DNA of 40,938 bases from Roseicyclus sp. (lineage in GTDB: Bacteria; Pseudomonadota; Alphaproteobacteria; Rhodobacterales; Rhodobacteraceae), in contig JAGYKZ010000011.1 of the NCBI GenBank assembly GCA_018401385.1, positions 1 through 40,938 on the forward strand, read 5' to 3'. Both the position numbers and the translations under genes were made by a program. Every line of letters begins with the position of its first letter. Position 1 is the first letter of the stretch. Under the pieces are notes generated by a model. The model ran no database searches. It was not told the DNA's origin and saw only the letters and a list, made by a program, of their open reading frames with translations. This document shows positions 18,365 through 27,095 of the stretch, piece by piece.

Positions 18365-18392
18365 AAAGAGCGGGCTTTGGCCCGCTCTTTTT
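18365..18392 (+). terminator. Rho-independent terminator of the porin gene
   Basis: An 11-bp perfect stem AAAGAGCGGGC/GCCCGCTCTTT with a TTTG loop, followed by TTTTT, 23 bp after the porin stop. It fits strong termination of a highly expressed gene just before yggS. Confidence 0.92.
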
Positions 18393-18416
18393 CATTTGGT
18401 GACGGGTGAGGGTAAA

Positions 18417-19078
18417 ATGGCGCTTGGGGATATTCAGGCAGATGTCGCGCGAATTTTGGCCGAAGCGGGGCGCGCGCCTGACGCGGCAAGATTAATCGCT
18501 GTCTCCAAAGTGCAGCCCAATGCGCGGGTTGAGGCGGTGTTGGACGCGGGCCATCGCATCTTTGGCGAAAACCGCGTGCAAGAGGCGCAAGGCAAATGGC
18601 CCGCTTTCAAAGCCCAATTTGCGGGTGTAGAATTGCATCTCATCGGCCCATTGCAAAGCAATAAGGTGCGCCCCGCGATGGAGTTGTTTGACGCGATCCA
18701 CACGGTCGACCGCGAAAAACTGGCCCGCCGCATCGCGGATATGGCCCAAGAATTGGGCCGCTGTCCTGATCTTTTCATTCAGGTCAACACAGGCGCCGAG
18801 CCGCAGAAGGCGGGTATCCTGCCCGCGGAGGCGGATGATTTTCATCAAAACGGTGCGTGCGATGGACCTGCCGATCACGGGCCCCTAATGTGTATCCCGC
18901 CCGTGGAGGAAGGCCAAGCTTGCATTTCGCGCTTTTGGCGAAACTTGCACGCGCAATGGCCGGACGGTCTTTCAATGGGGATGAGCGCGGATTATGAAAC
19001 GGCGGCGCTGCGGCAGGGCGACCCATATCCGGGTTGGCTCCTGCGATTTTTTGGGAACGGGTCGCGCCTCAGGCGTAG
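18417..19078 (+). pseudogene. YggS/PLPBP family pyridoxal-phosphate protein, multiply frameshifted
   Basis: YggS-type proteins bind pyridoxal 5'-phosphate and maintain B6 and amino-acid homeostasis. The ATG at 18417 follows GAGGGTAAA. Residues 1–140 are normal: LIAVSKVQP carries the PLP lysine, then FGENRVQEAQ, HLIGPLQSNKV, FIQVNTGAEPQKAG. From about 18840 the conserved blocks alternate frames: IKTVRAMDLPITG (one frame), LMCIPPVEE (original), LHFALLAKLARAM (another), GLSMGMSADYE (original), THIRVGS (another), ending at a TAG at 19076–19078. At least five indels, several in T, C or G runs, lie within about 240 bp. With them repaired the gene converges on the L,D-transpeptidase gene with a 10-bp overlap. 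As written, translation runs to 19100 with a garbled C-terminus. Confidence 0.82.
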
Positions 19079-19590
19079 GATTGCGCATCGCGCACAATGA
19101 GCCGTGTGCCATAGTCGATCCGCGCCGTGATCCACCGCAAATCATCGGGTGCAAAGGCCACGCAGCCCTCGGTTGGATAGCCCGGACGCCGCCATTGATG
19201 CAGGAAAATCGCGGACCCGCGCCCGCGTTCCGCATAGGGCCAGTTCCAATCTGTGATCAGCACCAGATCATAGAGCGGATCAGCGCGGCGCAGTTTTTCG
19301 TGGCTGTGCGGATAGGGTGCGCGCACCATGAGGTTGTAATCTTCATCGCGCGGGTCATCCGACCACAGATCATGCAGACCGATCTTGATGGCCCAATCAC
19401 AGGGCCGCGCGATACGGTCCGCCCGATAGAGGCACCCCACGATGCCATGCACGCCTACGGGCGTGGCCCCATCCCCCTCGCGCTTGTCGCGGGTCATGCC
19501 GCCACGGCCGATTGTGCAGGGAAAATACTGGCCCTTGAAGAACGCCCCCGCCTTGGTCACGACCAGATCCGTGGCGCGTGGCTTTGTCAT
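19069..19590 (-). CDS. L,D-transpeptidase (YkuD family)
   Basis: A 173-residue YkuD-domain protein, the family that forms 3–3 peptidoglycan cross-links or attaches lipoproteins. The active-site region is [18 protein letters not shown], with the catalytic Cys in TEGCV and the upstream His in LHQW, the arrangement of the short alphaproteobacterial branch. The N-terminus ([11 protein letters not shown]) has no recognisable signal peptide, so export or a non-murein role is unresolved. Its start overlaps the ribA stop by 4 bp (19587–19590), implying translational coupling to riboflavin synthesis, and its 3' end overlaps the repaired yggS frame by 10 bp. Confidence 0.85.
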   Translation of the reverse strand: MTKPRATDLVVTKAGAFFKGQYFPCTIGRGGMTRDKREGDGATPVGVHGIVGCLYRADRIARPCDWAIKIGLHDLWSDDPRDEDYNLMVRAPYPHSHEKLRRADPLYDLVLITDWNWPYAERGRGSAIFLHQWRRPGYPTEGCVAFAPDDLRWITARIDYGTRLIVRDAQSYA

Positions 19591-20684
19591 AGCAAATGCC
19601 CCGATTTCGTGGCTTTGGTGGCAAGGTAATGCGCGTTATGCGCGTTTTGCCCAACCTTCAGCGCCACGCGTTCGGTCACCTCAACGCCTGATTGGCGCAT
19701 CATCTCGACCTTGCGGGGGTTGTTGGTCAGCAAACGCACCGCGCGAAACCCAAGTTTCTGCAATAATTCCGCGCCAAGGCGGAAATCGCGCTCATCATCC
19801 TCGAACCCCAGTCTGTGATTGGCCTCGACCGTATCAAACCCCTGATCCTGTAGGCTATAGGCGCGCATCTTATTGGCCAGACCAATCCCGCGCCCCTCTT
19901 GGTTGAGGTAAAGGAGGATACCCGCCCCCTCTTGGCCCATCTGTGCCAATGCCGCGTGCAACTGGGGGCCACAGTCACATTTGAGACTGCCCAAGACATC
20001 CCCCGTGAAACAGGCCGAATGCAGGCGCGCCAGAACAGGCTTGTCACGGTCGGGGCGGCCAATTTCAATCGCGTAATGCTCGGCGCTGCCATCATCGGGA
20101 CGAAACACATGAAGCCGTCCCGCCTCGGAGGCGGCAATGGGCAGGCGCGCGGCGGCCACCGCGTGAAAAGGTTGGCTTGCGATCAATTGCTCCTGCGCGA
20201 CTGCGAACGGCAGCACCGTCAGCCCATGTTCGCGGGCGAGGCTTGCGGCATCATCGCGATAGACGCAGAGCATCGCGGGCAACAGCTGCGCGGATTTGGC
20301 GAAATGAATGGCCGTGCGCGCCTCATCCGCCGTGCCGTGATCGGTGCCTTGCAGGCTGTGAAACGGGCCTTTCATCGGGCGATCAAGATCGTCTCTGGGA
20401 TCGGCCAGCGCCTTGAGGATGCGGCTGCCTGCATCCTTGGGCAGCGCAATCCGCGCGATATCCCCTTCGTATAGCGGCAGGTTCAACGTGCGCGCGCGCC
20501 AATCTGACAGCACGATAAAAGGCGCGCCGAGGGCACGGAATGTCTCCACCCGATCGGTGGTTGCGGTTTCAGATGCCAAGCAGATCAATCCACGCGCGCC
20601 TTGTGCAAAGACGACAGGCAGACCAGCGCGCAAATCTGCGCGGGCGCGGGCTGCAATCTCGCTTGCGGTTGGGGCAAGGCTCAT
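19587..20684 (-). CDS. ribA: GTP cyclohydrolase II with an N-terminal extension
   Basis: RibA opens GTP to the first riboflavin intermediate. The C-terminal ~200 residues hold the catalytic domain: the Zn-binding Cys set in [18 protein letters not shown], then [16 protein letters not shown], and [12 protein letters not shown] near the end. The N-terminal ~150 residues resemble a degenerate DHBP-synthase (RibB) half, seen as [25 protein letters not shown] could not find the acidic metal-binding motif of active RibB, so it is probably not bifunctional. Length 365. No FMN riboswitch was recognised in the 173-bp gap upstream that it shares with cenR. It is followed by the overlapping L,D-transpeptidase gene. 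Confidence 0.9.
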   Translation of the reverse strand: MSLAPTASEIAARARADLRAGLPVVFAQGARGLICLASETATTDRVETFRALGAPFIVLSDWRARTLNLPLYEGDIARIALPKDAGSRILKALADPRDDLDRPMKGPFHSLQGTDHGTADEARTAIHFAKSAQLLPAMLCVYRDDAASLAREHGLTVLPFAVAQEQLIASQPFHAVAAARLPIAASEAGRLHVFRPDDGSAEHYAIEIGRPDRDKPVLARLHSACFTGDVLGSLKCDCGPQLHAALAQMGQEGAGILLYLNQEGRGIGLANKMRAYSLQDQGFDTVEANHRLGFEDDERDFRLGAELLQKLGFRAVRLLTNNPRKVEMMRQSGVEVTERVALKVGQNAHNAHYLATKATKSGHLL

Positions 20685-20857
20685 CTTCTGCGTCCTGTTC
20701 CTTCGGTCTGGCCTTTAGCTTTAGCGCCGATTGTCAGAATTTGAAACAATTGGCCAGAGATCAACACAGAGCCGTGAGGATATTTTTCAAACCCTTTTAA
20801 AATGCGCTATATCACACCCATGTGAGAGAGGCACAATTTTGCCTTTGGAGGGCTGAC

Positions 20858-21544
20858 ATGGCGAACCTGAAAAAAATCCTACTTGTCGATGATGACGAAG
20901 ATATCCGCGAGGCCTTGTCCGAACAGCTTGTGATGACCGAGGATTTCGATGTGTTCGAGGCGGGCACGGGCGCACAGGCGATGGAAAAGGCCAAGCAGGA
21001 GATTTACGATCTGGTGATTTTGGATGTGGGTCTGCCCGACACCGATGGCCGTGATCTGTGCCGCCTGATGCGCAAGCAAGGGATCAAATGCCCGATCATC
21101 ATGCTTACGGGTCATGACAGCGACTCAGATACGATTTTGGGCCTTGATGCGGGCGCAAATGATTATGTGACCAAGCCGTTCAAATTCTCAGTGCTTCAGG
21201 CGCGTATTCGTGCGCAGTTGCGCCAGCATGAGCAGTCCGAGGATGCGATTTTCCAACTTGGACCATACACGTTCAAGCCCGCGATGAAATTGCTGGAGAC
21301 GGAAGACAAAAAGAAAATCCGTCTGACGGAAAAGGAAACCAATATCCTGAAATTCCTGTATCGCGCACAAGAAAATGTGGTGGCGCGTGATGTGCTTTTG
21401 CACGAGGTATGGGGGTATAATGCGGGCGTCACCACGCATACGTTGGAAACGCACATCTATCGCCTGCGCCAAAAAATCGAACCTGATCCCAGCAATGTGC
21501 AGCTTTTGGTGACCGAAGGCGGAGGGTATCGTTTGGTCGCCTGA
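20858..21544 (+). CDS. cenR: OmpR/PhoB-type response regulator (CenR-like)
   Basis: A 228-residue two-component regulator: receiver domain (residues 5–120) with DDDED acidic pocket, phospho-acceptor Asp56 (LVILDVGLPD), Thr in MLTGHD and Lys in DYVTKPFK; then a winged-helix DNA-binding domain (LTEKETNILKFLYRA, VWGYNAGVTTHTLETHIYRLRQKIEPDP). The linker QLRQHEQSEDAIFQLGPYTF closely matches Caulobacter CenR, an essential regulator of the cell envelope; the assignment rests on that resemblance. The ATG at 20858 is fixed by GGAGGG at 20847–20852; the longer frame from 20822 has no ribosome site. No histidine kinase is adjacent, as usual for CenR. A strong terminator follows at 21636. Confidence 0.88.
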   Translation: MANLKKILLVDDDEDIREALSEQLVMTEDFDVFEAGTGAQAMEKAKQEIYDLVILDVGLPDTDGRDLCRLMRKQGIKCPIIMLTGHDSDSDTILGLDAGANDYVTKPFKFSVLQARIRAQLRQHEQSEDAIFQLGPYTFKPAMKLLETEDKKKIRLTEKETNILKFLYRAQENVVARDVLLHEVWGYNAGVTTHTLETHIYRLRQKIEPDPSNVQLLVTEGGGYRLVA

Positions 21545-21635
21545 TTTGGCATCGCTTTTGCACCCGTACTGTCACCCGGGGAACCTTGCGGGGACACCCA
21601 AGCCCCGCACCCCCGTGGTTTCTCCCTGTTGGACT

Positions 21636-21663
21636 GGCCCCTGCATTTGCAGGGGCCTTTTTT
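21636..21663 (+). terminator. Rho-independent terminator after cenR
   Basis: GGCCCCTGCA/TGCAGGGGCC inverted repeat (21636–21645, 21648–21657; in practice a shorter stem with a 4-nt loop) followed by six T. It lies 92 bp after cenR. A weaker 7-bp hairpin (TGCGGGG/CCCCGCA, 21587–21609) precedes it. The rest of the cenR–xth gap (21545–21736) holds no gene that I can support. Confidence 0.88.
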
Positions 21664-21736
21664 CCGTCTGCTGCGCATTGCACCATGTCCCCCAAGCCCT
21701 TAGGAGGGGGGTGGTTTCCTCAAAGGGTATGGAAAA

Positions 21737-22518
21737 ATGGCGTTTACACTTGCGACATGGAACATCAACTCGGTGCGGTTGCGCGAGGATTTAGTGCTGA
21801 AACTGCTGCGCGAAGAAGCGCCAGATGTTTTGTGCCTGCAAGAATGCAAAAGCCCCGTTGAGAAAATCCCGACCGAAGGTTTTGCGGCGCTTGGCTATAC
21901 CCATATGGTTGCGCGGGGTCAAAAGGGCTATAATGGGGTGGCAATCCTTTCAAAACTGCCACTTGAGGAGGCAGGCGCGCGGGATTGGGCGGGGCTTGGC
22001 CATGCGCGTCATGTGGCCGCGCAGCTTCCCAATGGGGTGGTCATCCATAATTTCTATATCCCTGCGGGGGGCGATATTGCGGATCGGGAGGTCAACGAAA
22101 AATTTGGCCAAAAGCTCGATTTTCTGACCGAGATGCGCGATGCGTTTCACGCAGATAGACCGCAGAAATCCATCCTTGTGGGGGATTTGAACATCGCCCC
22201 GCGCGCGGATGATGTCTGGAGCCATAAGGCGCTTTTGAAGGTGGTCAGCCACACACCGATTGAGGTGGATCATCTGGCACAGGTGCAAGAGGCAGGCGGA
22301 TGGGTGGATGTGACCCGCAAGGATATTCCAGAGGGTTTGCTTTACAGTTGGTGGTCCTATCGCGCCCGCGATTGGGACGGCCGATAAGGGCCGCCGTTTG
22401 GATCACATCTGGGCCACCTCCATTGCCAATGCCACGCATTCAGCCGTATCTTGCGCGCCGCCCGTGGATGGGAGCAGCCATCAGATCATGCCCTGTTTTT
22501 GCGACAATTGATCTCTGA
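21737..22518 (+). pseudogene. xth: Exodeoxyribonuclease III (AP endonuclease), frameshifted 3' end
   Basis: Exonuclease III/AP endonuclease family, cutting at abasic sites in base-excision repair. Residues 1–210 are intact: FTLATWNINSVRLR, LCLQECKSP with the metal-binding Glu, HNFYIPAGGD, LVGDLNIAP and YSWWSYRARDWD. At about 22380 two bases appear lost (GACGGCCGATAAG in place of a Gly/Ala-coding GACGCGGCC-type sequence), so the frame stops at 22387. The remainder of a normal enzyme is still readable in other frames: KGRRLDHIWATS, then RILRAARGWEQPSDHA and VFATIDL with a TGA at 22516–22518. The missing C runs (GCCGT, GCCCTG) are typical of homopolymer deletions. As written the protein lacks the catalytic Asp–His end (SDHAP) and would be inactive. 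Confidence 0.85.
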
Positions 22519-22589
22519 CCCCTTGGAGAATGGCCGCAAAACGCGCATATAAAACTTGCGCGCGAATCACATCAGTGACGGAGAGAAAG

Positions 22590-23490
22590 ATGTTGGAATT
22601 TGGTCAAGCACAGCCCGCAGGTGCGGATGTCATCAAAGATGTCACCGATCAGACCTTTATGGCCGATGTGGTGGAGGCCAGTCGCGAGTTCCTGTCATCG
22701 GCAGATTTCTGGGCGCCATGGTGTGGCCTTACCGCCAAGACAACGGGGCCGCAGCTTGAGCGGCGGTGCAGGCCAAAAGGGCACCGTGCGCATAGCTAAG
22801 TCAATGGATGAAAACAGATGGTTTGCGGGCAATTACGAGTGCAATCCATCCCGACCGTTTATGCCTTCTGGCAGGGCCAACCCGTGGATGGGTTCAAGGG
22901 GCTTTGTCGCAGGGCGATGTTCAGCGGTTTGTCGAAAAAATCGCGAGCCTTGCAGGCGATGGTGGTTTGGGCGAGGCGCTGGAAGCTGCTGAAGAAATGC
23001 TCTCCCAAGGGGGCAGTTGCGGATGCCGCGCAGACCTTTGCCGCGATTTTGGGGGAGGAGCCTGAAAACGCCGCCGCAATGGAGTACGGCCTTGCGCGCG
23101 CTCACATTGCGCTTGGGGATTTGGACACGGCTGAGGCCCTGTTGAACAACGCGGCCCCGCGATTGCACTGCGCCCAGGATTGAGGCTGCGCGTGCACAAA
23201 TCGCGTTGGCCCGCCAAGCCGATAGGGCAGGCCCCTTGGCGGAGTTGCAATCTGCTATTTGCGGTAATCCCGATGATCTGCAAGCGCGGTTTGGTTATGC
23301 CAAGGCGCTCTATGCGGCAGGGCAGGCGGAGGCTGCGATTGAGGAATTGCTGGATATCTTTCGCCGTGATCGCGAGTGGAATGACAGGGCCGCCAAGGCG
23401 CAGCTCTTCACGATCTTTGACGCGCTCAAGCCCCTGGACCCCTTGGTGCAGACGGCGCGCCGAAGATTGTCGTCCATGATATTTGCCTGA
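22590..23490 (+). pseudogene. Thioredoxin/TPR co-chaperone (CnoX/YbbN-like), heavily frameshifted
   Basis: A thioredoxin domain followed by tetratricopeptide repeats, as in CnoX/YbbN, which protects proteins from oxidative aggregation. The ATG at 22590 follows GGAGAG. The homologous series reads across three frames: MLEFGQ, VIKDVTDQTFMADVVEASRE, DFWAPWCG, RVQSIPTVYAFWQGQPVDGF, GDVQRFVEKIASLAGDGGLGEALEAAEEML, AVADAAQTFAAILGEEPENAA, GLARAHIALGDLDTAEALL, and finally an uninterrupted AELQSAI…LSSMIFA end (23239–23490). At least six indels are needed to join these. The active-site region reads WCGLTAK, where WCGPCK would be expected, and may itself be corrupted. No complete product is encoded as written. 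It sits directly after xth on the same strand; a TATAAA at 22548 may be part of its promoter. Confidence 0.82.
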
Positions 23491-23519
23491 TCGTCTTTGG
23501 CCGCGCTATCTTATTGCGA

Positions 23520-24164
23520 ATGATCCATCACAGCGACCTGCCAGATACAATCCCGCTCTTCCCGCTGCCTGGCGCATTGCTGTTGCCGCGCGCGCGACTG
23601 CCATTGCATATATTCGAGCCGCGGTATCTGGCCATGCTGCAAGATTGTATGCGTACGCCTGATCGGCTGATTGGTATGATCCAGCCGCTAGAAGTGCCAA
23701 AGGGCAGCGCCAAACGTCTGCACAGCATCGGTTGCGCGGGCCGTTTGACCCAATTCTCAGAAACGGAAGACGGGCGTTACATGATTACCCTCACGGGGAT
23801 TTCGCGCTTTAGGTTGCAGCGCGAACAATCGGGTTTCACCCCCTATCTCAAGGGTGATGTCGATTGGGCAGGGTTCGAGAATGATTTGGGCAAGGTTGAG
23901 CAGGATACAGGCATTGATCGCCCTGCCTTTATGGATCTATTGGGGCGCTATTTCGCGGCCATGTCGCTTTCGACTGATTGGGACAGTATGAAGGATGCCG
24001 AGGATGAATTGCTGGTCAATTCGTTATCCATGCTTTGCCCTTTTGACCCAGAAGAAAAGCAAGCCCTGCTTGAAGCGCCGTCTCTCTCCACGCGGCGCGA
24101 AACACTCGTGACATTGATCGAATTTGCCTTGCGGGGTGGATCCTCTGATGAGGCCATGCAATGA
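23520..24164 (+). CDS. LON substrate-binding-domain protein
   Basis: A 214-residue protein made only of the N-terminal, substrate-binding domain of Lon protease, without ATPase or protease parts. Diagnostic blocks: [30 protein letters not shown] (residues 11–40), [33 protein letters not shown], and an [22 protein letters not shown] segment at the end. Function is unknown; adaptor or peptide-binding roles are proposed for the family. The ATG at 23520 is chosen, with a TTG two codons upstream also possible; neither has a good ribosome site. It overlaps the Trm112-like gene by 4 bp (24161–24164), and this pair downstream of the thioredoxin-like gene is a common Rhodobacterales arrangement. Confidence 0.87.
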   Translation: MIHHSDLPDTIPLFPLPGALLLPRARLPLHIFEPRYLAMLQDCMRTPDRLIGMIQPLEVPKGSAKRLHSIGCAGRLTQFSETEDGRYMITLTGISRFRLQREQSGFTPYLKGDVDWAGFENDLGKVEQDTGIDRPAFMDLLGRYFAAMSLSTDWDSMKDAEDELLVNSLSMLCPFDPEEKQALLEAPSLSTRRETLVTLIEFALRGGSSDEAMQ

Positions 24165-24349
24165 GCGCGGATAGCCCCGTTTTTGATCGCCGAATGCTTG
24201 AAGCTTTGGTTTGCCCGCTGACCAAGGGCGGCCTGCGCTATGATGCAGAACGCCAAGAGTTGATTTCCGACATGGCAAAACTGGCCTTTCCCATCAAGGA
24301 AGGTATTCCGATCATGTTGGAGCATGAAGCCCGCGAGATTGAAGGTTAA
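24161..24349 (+). CDS. Trm112/UPF0434-like small protein
   Basis: A 62-residue member of the Trm112/UPF0434 (YcaR-like) family. In eukaryotes Trm112 is an activating partner of methyltransferases; the bacterial role is not settled. The sequence has the typical [21 protein letters not shown], an [21 protein letters not shown] block and an acidic end. Only one of the zinc-binding Cys positions is present, as in many bacterial members. It starts within the stop of the LON-domain gene (ATGA) and its own stop overlaps the stop of the convergent ubiH-type gene by 3–4 bp. Confidence 0.9.
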   Translation: MSADSPVFDRRMLEALVCPLTKGGLRYDAERQELISDMAKLAFPIKEGIPIMLEHEAREIEG

Positions 24350-25570
24350 AGCGCCTCACCTTGCAACAGGCGCGGCAAATCCCCAGTCAGACCCGCGGCT
24401 TGTCGCATGAAGCCGCGCCGAAGGGCTGGCGTGGCACTCACCAGCCCCATGCCCACATCACGGATCAAGCGCAGCGCTGGATTGTCGTTTGAAAACAGGC
24501 GATTGACCGTATCCATTCCCAAGGCCAACGTGGTCGTGTCAAAGCGTCGCCATTGTTGATATCGCTCAAGCACCAGTTCTGATGCGATATCCTCACCACG
24601 AATGCGGGCCTCATGCAGGACTTCGGCCAAAGCTCCGATATCACGAAAGCCAAGGTTCAAGCCCTGCCCCGCAATCGGATGCACCCCATGGGCGGCATCG
24701 CCCACAAGCGCCAAGCGCGGCGCGATGAACCGTTCGGCAAGGGTCAATTTCAGTGGATAGCTGAACCGCACCCCTGCGAGTTTAATTTCCCCCAAGAAAT
24801 CGCCAAAGGCAGGGCGAAGCGCGGTCATAAATTCGGCATCCGTGCCGCGCGCAATTGCAGCGGCGCGCTGCGTTCTCTCACTCCAGACGATTGAGGCACG
24901 ATTGCCCGGCAGCGGCAGGATCGCCAGCGGCCCTGCAGGCGATGAAGATGATGCGAACCCCATGATGGGGCAATTCATGCTCCACCGCGCAGACAAGGGC
25001 CGTTTGTCCATAATCCCACCCTTGGCGGCGGATGCCCGCACGCGCTGCCACGCCCGAGGCGCGGCCATCCGCGCCGACCAGAAGCCGCCCCCGCAAACGC
25101 TGACCATCCGCCAAGACGACCTCGGCGGCATCCTCATCAATGCGTTGATCCTGCACGATGCTGTCGCTGAGATGCGTGATCTTCTCGTTGGCCTCCATCG
25201 CCGCGATCAGGGCGCGCCGCAGGTAGCGATCTTCCAGCATATAGCCCATTGGGCCTTCTTCCATCTCAGCTGCTTGGAAATGTAGGAATTGCGGTGCAGC
25301 CCCGCGTCCTGCGTGGCCGTCTGAGGCTTTGATTTCAGAGATGGGCTGGGCCTGTCCGCCAACAGCCGTCCATAATCCCAGCGCAGCCAACATTTTTTGC
25401 GAGGCGCGGGCCAAAGCATAGGCACGGCCATCGAAATCATCTGCCTCGCGTTTTGGGCGCGTGTTGGCATCAATCACGATGCTGCGAAAGCCCGCCTGCG
25501 CCAGCGCCAAGGCCAAGGTCGGGCCGTTCAGCCCCCCGCCTACGATCAAGATGTCGGTGTCATGTGTCAT
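24346..25570 (-). pseudogene. UbiH/UbiF/Coq6-family FAD monooxygenase, frameshifted mid-gene
   Basis: A flavin monooxygenase of the group that hydroxylates the ubiquinone ring. N-terminal half (ATG at 25570, MTHDTD): Rossmann FAD motif ILIVGGGLNGPTLALALAQAGF, then FDGRAYALA, YMLEDRYLRRAL and LLVGADGRASGVAARAGI. C-terminal half, in another frame: GPLAILPLPGNRASIVW, RFIAPRLALVGDAAHGVHPIAGQGLNLGFRDI (second FAD motif) and a normal end. The change of frame occurs between about 24940 and 24962, just after PHHGV, where a HQFFMPAGPLAI-like sequence is expected. Apart from this patch the gene is complete at about 400 residues. Which ring position it hydroxylates cannot be told. It is divergent from the amidase and converges on the Trm112-like gene. 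Confidence 0.83.
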
Positions 25571-25661
25571 GCGCGTTATGATGGGCCAATTTATGGAATT
25601 GTCCACGCGGCATAGCGTCATTACTCTGCCCATGCGAGACAAAAGCGGGGAGGGCACAAAG

Positions 25662-27014
25662 ATGCGCGAATGGTTGACACGCACGGCAAGTGAGCAGGGA
25701 CGCGCGATTGGAGAAGGTGCGCTTGATCCTGTGGCCTTAACGGAAGGCTATCTTGCCGCGATCAAGGCGGATGCACGCGGCACCCGCATTTATGCCCGCC
25801 TGATGGAAACCCGCGCTTTGGCCGAGGCCGAGGCGGCCCGTGCTCGCGCGCGCAACGGGGTGCGGCGCGGGGTCTTGGATGGGGTTCCCTTGTCATGGAA
25901 GGACCTTTTTGACAGCGCCAATGTGGCGACCGAGGCCAGTTCGCGCTTGCTTGCAGGGCGCGTGCCGTCACGGGATGCGGATGTTTTGGCCCGTGCCACA
26001 CAGGCGGGGGCCGTGTGTTTGGGCAAAACCCATATGTCCGAACTGGCCTTTTCGGGTCTTGGCCTGAACCCGATGTTCGGGGTTGGTTTGGATCCATTGC
26101 CTGCCACGCCACCCAATATCAATGACCCAGACGCCGTGCCTGGTGGGTCAAGTTCTGGGGCGGCGGCCTCGGTGGCCCATGGGTTGGCTGCGGCTGCGAT
26201 TGGCTCTGACACAGGCGGTTCGGTGCGGGTGCCAGCGGCGTTCAATGATTTGGTTGGCTTGAAAACCAGCCATGGCCGTCTTTCCAATCGCGGCGTTGTG
26301 CCGCTTTGCGCCAAATTCGATACAGTGGGTCCATTGGCGCGATCGGTCGAGGATTGTGCCGAAATTTTCGCGGTGCTCGCGGGGGAGCGGGCGGTTGATT
26401 TAACAAACACCACTCTTGAGGGGCGGCGCTTCTTGATCATCAACCCTTATGCAGAGGATGTGCGCGATGCGCCCGCGCAAGGATTTGCGCGCGCGCTGGA
26501 GGCGTTCCAAGCAGTGGGGGCACGGATCACACGCGGCACATCGCCCGCTTTGGATGCGGCCATGGCGCTGTCGCCCGTGCTTTTTGCGGCAGAGGCCTAT
26601 GCAACATGGCGCGAGGTGATCGAGGCAAACCCAGATCAAATGTTTGGGCCGATTTTACAGCGCTTCCGCAGCGGAGCGGAGGTTTTGGCAAGCGATTACA
26701 TCGCCGCTTGGCAGCACTTGGAGGCGTTGCGCGATGATTTCCACCGTGACACAGCAGGGTATGATGCGGTGATTGTTCCCACAGTGGCCATTTTGCCGCC
26801 TAATATCGCGCGGCTGATGGTAGATGAGGACTATTACGTCACAGAGAATTTGCTTGCTTTGCGCAACACGCGGATTGGCAATTTGATGGGGTCTTGTGGG
26901 CTGACATTGCCCACGGGCGTGCCCTCGACTGGGGTGATGCTGCTTTGCCCCCGAGGTCAGGAAGCGCGGCTTTTGCGGCTTGGCGCTGCTGCGGAGGCGG
27001 CATTGCGCGGGTAA
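25662..27014 (+). CDS. Amidase-signature family hydrolase
   Basis: A 450-residue amidase-signature enzyme (GatA/AtzF/fatty-acid-amide-hydrolase superfamily) that cleaves C–N bonds. The Ser–cisSer–Lys triad is visible: Lys in SWKDLFD, the Gly/Ser-rich signature DAVPGGSSSGAAASVAHG, and the nucleophile region AIGSDTGGSVRVPAAF. Missing are the partner genes gatB/gatC, so this is not the Glu-tRNA amidotransferase subunit; the substrate is unknown. The ATG at 25662 has GGGAGGG nearby; longer frames back to 25461 lie antisense to the ubiH-type gene. It is divergent from that gene and is followed after 81 bp by the aminotransferase gene. Confidence 0.88.
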   Translation: MREWLTRTASEQGRAIGEGALDPVALTEGYLAAIKADARGTRIYARLMETRALAEAEAARARARNGVRRGVLDGVPLSWKDLFDSANVATEASSRLLAGRVPSRDADVLARATQAGAVCLGKTHMSELAFSGLGLNPMFGVGLDPLPATPPNINDPDAVPGGSSSGAAASVAHGLAAAAIGSDTGGSVRVPAAFNDLVGLKTSHGRLSNRGVVPLCAKFDTVGPLARSVEDCAEIFAVLAGERAVDLTNTTLEGRRFLIINPYAEDVRDAPAQGFARALEAFQAVGARITRGTSPALDAAMALSPVLFAAEAYATWREVIEANPDQMFGPILQRFRSGAEVLASDYIAAWQHLEALRDDFHRDTAGYDAVIVPTVAILPPNIARLMVDEDYYVTENLLALRNTRIGNLMGSCGLTLPTGVPSTGVMLLCPRGQEARLLRLGAAAEAALRG

Positions 27015-27095
27015 TCCTTTTTCTGGACCTTTGCCGCATAAGAGGTTAATTTGACTGTTAATGGGGCGAAAACAGACCCCGAAATTGAGGCAGTC

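Noticed and set aside
19899-20474. Plus-strand ORF of 191 codons opposite ribA
   Set aside because: Shadow of ribA; the encoded protein has no recognisable features.
20685-20857. FMN riboswitch in front of ribA
   Set aside because: None of the conserved RFN-element blocks could be found in the gap on the ribA strand.
25461-25661. Longer N-terminus for the amidase
   Set aside because: The extra 67 residues are antisense to the ubiH-type gene and not amidase-like; a good ribosome site precedes 25662.
27047-27062. CtrA box upstream of the aminotransferase (TTAATTTGACTGTTAA)
   Set aside because: The spacer between the TTAA half-sites is 8 bases, not the 7 of the CtrA consensus, and the site lies after a possible alternative start region.
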